Shown: positions 59,411 through 64,000 of the stretch, piece after piece
Layout of the letters: every line of letters starts with the position of its first letter
Numbering within the stretch: the stretch's first letter is position 1
Assembly: GCA_938015295.1 (NCBI GenBank)
Contig: CALLQB010000057.1
Span: forward strand, 30,578-94,577
Length of the DNA: 64,000 bases
Direction: 5' to 3'
Origin: an uncultured Acidimicrobiales bacterium
GTDB taxonomy: Bacteria; Actinomycetota; Acidimicrobiia; Acidimicrobiales; SHLQ01
The notes under the pieces: generated by a model
The model's input: only the letters and a program-made list of their open reading frames with translations
The model's database searches: none
Told to the model about the DNA's origin: nothing
Translations under genes and position numbers: made by a program

Positions 59411-60711
59411 CAACTACCGATCACGCCACCGACGTGTACGAGCCGGAGCCTGAAGACGAGCCGGTGATTTCCGCCGGGTACCGGACCTATGAGGTCTATC
59501 AGCGCGAACGGGTTGGTCAGACCACCAATCTGATCAAACCACTTCAGCTGATTTCCGCAAAGTACGCCGCCGATCCGTATCCGTTCGTCGAGATCTTGCG
59601 GGAGAATTACCCGTGTTACCGCGACTGGTCGGGCAACCGGTTCTGGATCACCCGCTACGACGATGTCACGTCGGTGTTCACCGACGATGCAAACTACGAG
59701 ACCCGGTCCAAGAGATGGTTCTACGGTGAGCCCGACCTCGGCCGCGATCTCGGCGGCGAGCTGGCGGTCGTGACAGCTCGGGCCAACAGAATTGACGCGT
59801 CGCTCGACCGGGTGATCGGCCGCATCCTTGCCGATCACCCCACCGATCTTGCGACCGGTTTCGCGGCCCGATTGCCCCTTGAGTTGTGGGGTGAGGTGCT
59901 CGCTCTTCCGGTTGGAGACCTACCAGAATTTTCGTCGCGTTATTGGCGGATGCAACGAGGAACCAAGTGGGACGCTCGTTCGACCCATGATGGCCGCGCG
60001 GCATTCGATGAGCTGGTCGAGTACTTCGAGCCGCTGCTTGCCGAGCGACGAACGGGTGGCGGCGACGATCTCGTCAGCGCCGTTGCTTCGCTCGAGTTGG
60101 ACACCGGGCAAGCTACGGCGACTGATCTGGTAGCGACGCTGCTCGAAGCCGATCACGAGACATTGCATGGGGCGATGGCAAACCTGTGGTTCCAGCTGCT
60201 CACCAACCCTGATCAGCTCGACATCGTGCGAACCGATCGTCGCATGCTCAAGTTTGCGTACCTCGAAACCCTGCGACATTCACCGCCCGTGCTTTCGGCC
60301 CAGCGGTTTACCAAACACGAAGTCGAACGTTTCGGTCGGCTGCTTCCACAAGGCGCCCTTCTACATTGCTCGGCTGCAGCTGCGAACCGCGACCCGCGGC
60401 AGTTCAGCGACCCCGACCACTTCGTGGTGGAGCGCAACGATTTGTGTCAGCGGGAGCCTCGCGGACAGTACCGGGCCGATGGTTTGCCGGCGGGTATCGC
60501 CTTTGGCCTCGGACCGCCGACGAAACATCCGGCCGTTCCCAAAGAACGTCCGCGCTCGATGTATGCGATTACCCGTGATGTTGTCGTGGCCGCGTCGAGT
60601 GCGCTGCTTGACGAGAAGCCGGCCATCGAATTAGCCGAGGGGGCCACACCATCGCTGCGTTGCCTTCGTGTAGGCGAGATGCACACGTGCTGGCAACTGC
60701 CGATCGGCTAG
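59407..60711 (+). CDS. Cytochrome P450-like protein lacking the heme-ligand cysteine
   Basis: 434 aa, aligned over its length with P450 (2): DPYPFVEILRENYPCYRDWSGNRFWITRYDDVTSVF near the N-terminus, LEADHETLHGA in the I-helix place (E251-T252), E-x-x-R at E287-R290 (LETLR). At the heme loop, FGxGxHxCxG reads FGLGPPTKHP (366-375): the conserved His is Pro371 and the ligand Cys is Lys373. The frame is open and long, so this is not a frameshift. It should not bind heme by thiolate. Inference: a partner or regulator of P450 (2), or a new activity. Confidence 0.85.
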   Translation: MTTTDHATDVYEPEPEDEPVISAGYRTYEVYQRERVGQTTNLIKPLQLISAKYAADPYPFVEILRENYPCYRDWSGNRFWITRYDDVTSVFTDDANYETRSKRWFYGEPDLGRDLGGELAVVTARANRIDASLDRVIGRILADHPTDLATGFAARLPLELWGEVLALPVGDLPEFSSRYWRMQRGTKWDARSTHDGRAAFDELVEYFEPLLAERRTGGGDDLVSAVASLELDTGQATATDLVATLLEADHETLHGAMANLWFQLLTNPDQLDIVRTDRRMLKFAYLETLRHSPPVLSAQRFTKHEVERFGRLLPQGALLHCSAAAANRDPRQFSDPDHFVVERNDLCQREPRGQYRADGLPAGIAFGLGPPTKHPAVPKERPRSMYAITRDVVVAASSALLDEKPAIELAEGATPSLRCLRVGEMHTCWQLPIG

Positions 60712-60721
60712 TCGCGTAGCG

Positions 60722-60745
60722 GTTTGATCCGGGTAGGGATCAAAC
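60722..60745. terminator. Hairpin between convergent P450-like and LLM genes
   Basis: GTTTGATCC (60722-60730) pairs with GGATCAAAC (60737-60745), 9 bp, loop GGGTAG. It overlaps the stop codon of the LLM gene and follows the P450-like stop by 10 bases. Likely ends both transcripts. Confidence 0.6.
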
Positions 60746-61609
60746 GAGAGAACCAAGGTTTGCGAGTGTCTCAAGCGCCAGGTCTTGGGGCACGCTCATG
60801 CACCGGAAGATGATGCCGTCGAAACCTGCCTCGGCGAACTCAGCAACTCGCTCGGCGGCATCGTCGGGGCTGCCGACAACCAGTTGCTCGAGCGTCATGC
60901 CCCGGTACCCGCGGCCGACCAGCTCCGCAGCGTGACGGCGCGCAGTATCGCCGTCGCCCAGCACTAACGCGTCGAGTCGGACGATGGCTCGCTGACCGCC
61001 GGCTTCGCGATAGACCCGCATCGCGGGCGCCGATGCGGCGACTGTTGCGCCAGCCGATGCATACCAGGCGTCACCCAGCCTCGCCGCGCGCCGAACGGCG
61101 ACTTCGACACCTCCGGCGATCCACCATTCGATGCCCGACGACGAAACTTCAGGCAACAACCCAACGGTCGCTCCCCACATGTCGAACTCGGGAGCATCGA
61201 CCGTCTCGCCAGCCAGCAGTCGCTGCACAAGTGGAATGGCCGCTTCGAGTCGGGCGCCACGTGTCGCATGATCGCGGCCGAGGGCGGCGAATTGTTTCGG
61301 GCCGTACCCGATCCCGGTTTGGACAATGAACCGACCAGCATGCATTGCAGCCAATGTGCCGATGTGTTCCGCCATCAATAACGGGTGCCACAGTGGTACG
61401 AGAAAGAGACAACCTGCCGGTCGATCGGGCCACTCGGCGAGTAGCCGCCCGAGCATCGGCGTGTTCTGGGCATACGGCACAGCCATGTTGTGATGGTCGC
61501 CAATGCTGAGCGACGCGAGGCCTGCCGCATAGGCGGCCGCCGCTCTCTCAATCATGAGAGCCGGCCCTTGTCGCGGGTGGGTCGAGCTCAGCGACACGCC
61601 GATCTGCAT
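60740..61609 (-). CDS. LLM class flavin/F420-dependent oxidoreductase
   Basis: 289 aa. MQIGVSLSS start, MIERAAAAYAAGLASLSIGDHHN, MLGRLLAEWPDRPAGCLFLVPLWHPLLMAEHIGTLAAMHAGRFIVQTGIGY, EWWIAGGVEVAVRRAARLGDAWYA. Luciferase-like TIM barrel. Last gene of the minus-strand trio CoA-transferase-SDR-LLM (12 bases after the SDR stop). Confidence 0.87.
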   Translation of the reverse strand: MQIGVSLSSTHPRQGPALMIERAAAAYAAGLASLSIGDHHNMAVPYAQNTPMLGRLLAEWPDRPAGCLFLVPLWHPLLMAEHIGTLAAMHAGRFIVQTGIGYGPKQFAALGRDHATRGARLEAAIPLVQRLLAGETVDAPEFDMWGATVGLLPEVSSSGIEWWIAGGVEVAVRRAARLGDAWYASAGATVAASAPAMRVYREAGGQRAIVRLDALVLGDGDTARRHAAELVGRGYRGMTLEQLVVGSPDDAAERVAEFAEAGFDGIIFRCMSVPQDLALETLANLGSLV

Positions 61610-61621
61610 CGCGACCGCTGC

Positions 61622-62383
61622 CTACTCGGGCGGTGGGAGGACGGTGGGATGTCCGGCCCAAAGGCCAATGCTGTCGCCGGTTCGACCACCGGGACCTTCG
61701 TCGATGATCTGGATTGCGACCTCGGCGATATCGTCGGACTTCATCCACGTGGCGACGTACTCGGGGTCGGGGTCGGTACCGATCCAACTCCGCAACATCT
61801 CGGTGTCGGTCGCACCCATGTTGATGTTGTTGACCCGGACGTTGTGGGGTGCCAGTGCCTTCGACCAATCGAACGCGAACCCGTTGAGCGCCCACTTCGA
61901 GGCGTTGTACAGGTCCATCGCCCCGTGGCCATGGTGTCGGCCCCGCTCGGGGGCCGAGTTCACATGATCGGTCGAGGCGTTGATGATGTTTCCACCGCCG
62001 CCCACAACCATGATCGGAGCGACGGCTCGGCCGAAGAGAAAGGCACCGCGACAGTTCGAGCCCATCAACGCGTCGTAATCGGCCAGGGCCTTCTCCCACT
62101 CGTCGAGGGGACCGGTTGGCCAGACTTCACCAGCGTTGTTGACCAGAATGTCGATCGTGTCGTGTTGAGCGACGGTTGCATCGACGACGCCTCGCACGAA
62201 CGTTGCGTCAGCGACATCACCGACGTGGGCAGTTGCATCGATGTTCGCTGCGACCTCTCGTACCGACTCCTGCCGATCGACGACGATGAGCTTGGCGCCC
62301 TCGGCAGCAAAACATCTTGCGAATGACGCACCGATACCCTGCGCAGCGCCCGTGACGATTGTTACCTGGTTTTCGAGTCTCAT
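61622..62383 (-). CDS. SDR family oxidoreductase
   Basis: 253 aa. TIVTGAAQGIGASFARCF cofactor motif, LVNNAGEVWP, NASTDHVNSAPERGRHHGHGAMDLYNASKWA with Tyr and Lys (YNASK), VNNINMGATDTEM. Middle gene of the CoA-transferase-SDR-LLM operon; the ATG overlaps the CoA-transferase stop by 4 bases. Confidence 0.9.
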   Translation of the reverse strand: MRLENQVTIVTGAAQGIGASFARCFAAEGAKLIVVDRQESVREVAANIDATAHVGDVADATFVRGVVDATVAQHDTIDILVNNAGEVWPTGPLDEWEKALADYDALMGSNCRGAFLFGRAVAPIMVVGGGGNIINASTDHVNSAPERGRHHGHGAMDLYNASKWALNGFAFDWSKALAPHNVRVNNINMGATDTEMLRSWIGTDPDPEYVATWMKSDDIAEVAIQIIDEGPGGRTGDSIGLWAGHPTVLPPPE

Positions 62384-63552
62384 TTCGCGGCGCCTCGCTC
62401 TTTCATGTCGGCGATCTGTTCGGGTGTTCGACCAAGATCGCTGAGGATCTCGACGGTGTGTTGTCCGTGCGTTGGCGCGGGAAGCAGTTCGGTGACGTCG
62501 CCGAGTCGCGCTCCTTGTTGCGGCATCCGCATGCGACCAAGAACAGGATGGTCGACTTCTGCGACGGCGCCCACCGCCACCACATGTTCGTTGTCGGCCA
62601 CCTCGGCCGGGTCGAGCACCGGAACTGCAGGTACGTCGGCCCCTTGGGCTCTTTCGAGCGCCTCGTCGACCGTGAAGGCGCTGAGCATCTCGCCAAATGC
62701 TGCGTAGTAGTTCTCGAAATCGGCGCCGCGGGCTGCGGCAGTAGCGAACCGCTCGTCGGTAGCGAGCTCGGGCCGGTCGAGGGCGTTACAAATTCCCTGC
62801 CACTGACTGTCGGTGCCAGCGGTGATCGATATCCAGCCGTCGCTGCACTTGAAGAGTTGGTAGTACTGCAAAAGGTTGGGGAGATGCAGCGCGTCGTCGT
62901 CGAGGAGTGTTGCGTGCATCATGACGTCGGGCCAGTTGAACGCGAGATTGGCTTCGAGCATCGAGATCTCGAGTCGTCGGCCCTCGCCGCTTACCGACCG
63001 GCCAACCAATGCTGAGGTGATCGCCTGTGCGGTGGTGAGTGCAGCCACCTTGTCGGCCACCATCCCTCGAATGAGTGTTGGCCCTTCGCTGGTCGACTGT
63101 CCGGCCGCCCAGCCCGCTAGCGCCTGGATCACCGGGTCATAGACCGGGCGGTCGGCGTAGGGTCCCCACGGTCCGAAACCCGATGACGAGACGTAGACCA
63201 ACTGCGGATTTCGTTTGTGTGCCTCTTCCCAGCCAAACCCGAGGCGTCCGACGACACCCGGCCGGAAACCCTCGATAAACACGTCGGCTGTTTCGATGAG
63301 CTCCCAGAGCACAGCGGTGGCTTCGTCGTCGGAGAGGTCGAGACCGATCGAGCGTTTGCCGGCGTTTGAGTTGGCGAACCATCCACTCATGCCGTTCTTC
63401 TGGCTGCCGTACCTGCGGAGGTCGTCGCCACCCGTCGCATTTTCGACTTTGATCACCGAGGCGCCCTGTGTGGCGAGCAGGTGTGTTGCGGCGGGCACAG
63501 CAATCATCTGTCCGAACTCGATGATGCGAATTCCGGCTAGTGGTCCGTCCAT
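62380..63552 (-). CDS. CaiB/BaiF family (class III) CoA-transferase
   Basis: 390 aa from ATG 63552, chosen for the GGGGGAAC ribosome site. AGIRIIEFGQMIAVPAATHLLATQGASVIKVE, NSNAGKRSIGLDL, catalytic Asp in GMVADKVAAL at D167. First gene of a three-gene minus-strand operon. Divergent from the LLM gene at 63657 over 104 bases. It may activate the substrate acid of this pathway by taking CoA from another thioester. Confidence 0.9.
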   Translation of the reverse strand: MDGPLAGIRIIEFGQMIAVPAATHLLATQGASVIKVENATGGDDLRRYGSQKNGMSGWFANSNAGKRSIGLDLSDDEATAVLWELIETADVFIEGFRPGVVGRLGFGWEEAHKRNPQLVYVSSSGFGPWGPYADRPVYDPVIQALAGWAAGQSTSEGPTLIRGMVADKVAALTTAQAITSALVGRSVSGEGRRLEISMLEANLAFNWPDVMMHATLLDDDALHLPNLLQYYQLFKCSDGWISITAGTDSQWQGICNALDRPELATDERFATAAARGADFENYYAAFGEMLSAFTVDEALERAQGADVPAVPVLDPAEVADNEHVVAVGAVAEVDHPVLGRMRMPQQGARLGDVTELLPAPTHGQHTVEILSDLGRTPEQIADMKERGAAK

Positions 63553-63656
63553 GTGTTCCCCCGTTTCGACGTTGGCCACAGCATCTCACTGCCCGGAGCC
63601 AATCGTCCAAAATGTCGCATTGGGAATCCTGCTGTCGATCGTGGTTGACTCCAGTC

Positions 63657-64000
63657 ATGGCTGAATTGTCGTTGGGAATCACGATGTTGTTGACCAGTCG
63701 GTCAATGTCACCAATCGAATTGGCGAAGGAAGTCGAGGGGCGAGGTTTTGACACCTTGTACTTTGCTGAGCATTCGCACATTCCGGCGAGCAGAAAGACA
63801 CCGTTTCCTGGAGCGTCAGCCAAACGGCCCGAGCTTCCGGACATCTATTGGCACCTCAACGGCCAGTTGGCATCGGTGGCGATGGCCGCTGCAGCCTCGA
63901 CGACACTGACCCTTGGCACGGCGGTGACCCTGCTCGCACAGCATGACCCACTTTGGCTCGCAAAGGAGTTGGCTACCATCGACCATCATTCGGGGGGACG
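63657..64000 (+). CDS. LLM class flavin/F420-dependent oxidoreductase (partial, runs off window)
   Basis: N-terminal 114 residues from ATG 63657: ELSLGITMLLTSRSMSPIE, GRGFDTLYFAEHSHIPASRK, MAAAASTTLTLGTAVTLLAQHDPLWLAKELATIDHHSGG. These match the start of LLM oxidoreductases of the F420-dependent type (the SHIP motif is typical of one large actinobacterial subgroup). The gene continues beyond the end of the window. Confidence 0.88.
   Translation, partial: MAELSLGITMLLTSRSMSPIELAKEVEGRGFDTLYFAEHSHIPASRKTPFPGASAKRPELPDIYWHLNGQLASVAMAAAASTTLTLGTAVTLLAQHDPLWLAKELATIDHHSGG

Noticed and set aside
59407..60711. Frameshift or pseudogene explanation for the missing P450 cysteine
   Set aside because: The frame stays open with good protein-like composition through the heme loop to the end, and neither other plus frame restores a Cys-x-Gly there.
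1..64000. tRNA, rRNA, insertion sequences, integrase or phage genes
   Set aside because: No cloverleaf with a GTTCRANNC loop in an intergenic region, no rRNA stretches, and no transposase or integrase motifs in any frame that I could recognise.

Overview
This window is G+C-rich bacterial chromosome from an actinobacterium. The best guess is the class Acidimicrobiia or a near relative. The grounds are frequent GTG/TTG starts, a short gene for the actinobacterial ribosomal protein bL37, several LLM-type (F420/flavin) oxidoreductases, and a high density of SDRs, CaiB/BaiF CoA-transferases, acyl-CoA enzymes and P450s. The taxon is inferred, not proven. I see no rRNA, tRNA, CRISPR array, insertion sequence or phage gene, and no gene-free stretch longer than about 260 bases.

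Region 1 (1-31 kb) is mostly housekeeping and general physiology. It holds a hemolysin III-type membrane protein, and an ECF sigma factor paired with an anti-sigma factor that carries a C-terminal M15 (VanY-like) peptidase domain. Next come uracil phosphoribosyltransferase and a split ADP-forming acyl-CoA synthetase (beta then alpha). An SDR plus acyl-CoA ligase pair follows. A BMP-type nucleoside ABC transporter operon ends in a phytanoyl-CoA dioxygenase-like gene. After these come bL37, a DCC-family protein, a PHP phosphoesterase, an acyltransferase, YchF, DUF192, RsmI, an orphan Flp pilin, RmuC, MetG, TatD, a nitroreductase with a degenerate amidohydrolase, a CoA-transferase, a membrane GGDEF protein and a Na+/H+ antiporter.

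Region 2 (31.2-34.7 kb) is one large secreted protein: a sugar dehydrogenase-like (GSDH) beta-propeller, a PKD domain and three near-identical 122-residue modules joined by Thr/Pro linkers.

Region 3 (34.7-64 kb) is a catabolic region. A minus-strand run (TetR, LLM oxidoreductase, gamma-carbonic anhydrase-like, SDR, PhyH) lies next to a divergent ABC exporter, whose start codon sits in a perfect 21-bp palindrome. Then come two tandem paralogous SDRs with a VOC protein, a second TetR, a kinase-like/isomerase/SnoaL operon, a third TetR and a divergent acyl-CoA dehydrogenase. From 48.5 kb a plus-strand run of up to 11 genes follows: SDR, ThuA-like, an acetoin/2-oxoacid dehydrogenase set E1alpha-E1beta-AcoX-E2, alpha/beta hydrolase, lactonase-like amidohydrolase, two P450s and a P450 homologue lacking the heme-ligand cysteine. 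A convergent CoA-transferase-SDR-LLM operon and the start of another LLM gene close the window.

Two signals cut across genes. A 17-bp operator-like motif (TAACC-N4-GGTTA type) occurs at four promoters (25.43, 42.49, 47.14 and 48.52 kb). It suggests one TetR regulon joining the nitroreductase, SDR, acyl-CoA dehydrogenase and oxoacid dehydrogenase/P450 transcription units. In addition, 45-bp palindromic elements with a GGGGTCAG core occur between genes at 36.4 and 57.9 kb, with a related perfect hairpin at 9.4 kb; they resemble REP/RAYT-type elements. I read region 3 as an undescribed pathway for a hydrophobic, probably cyclic compound that is activated to a CoA thioester. The substrate cannot be told from sequence.
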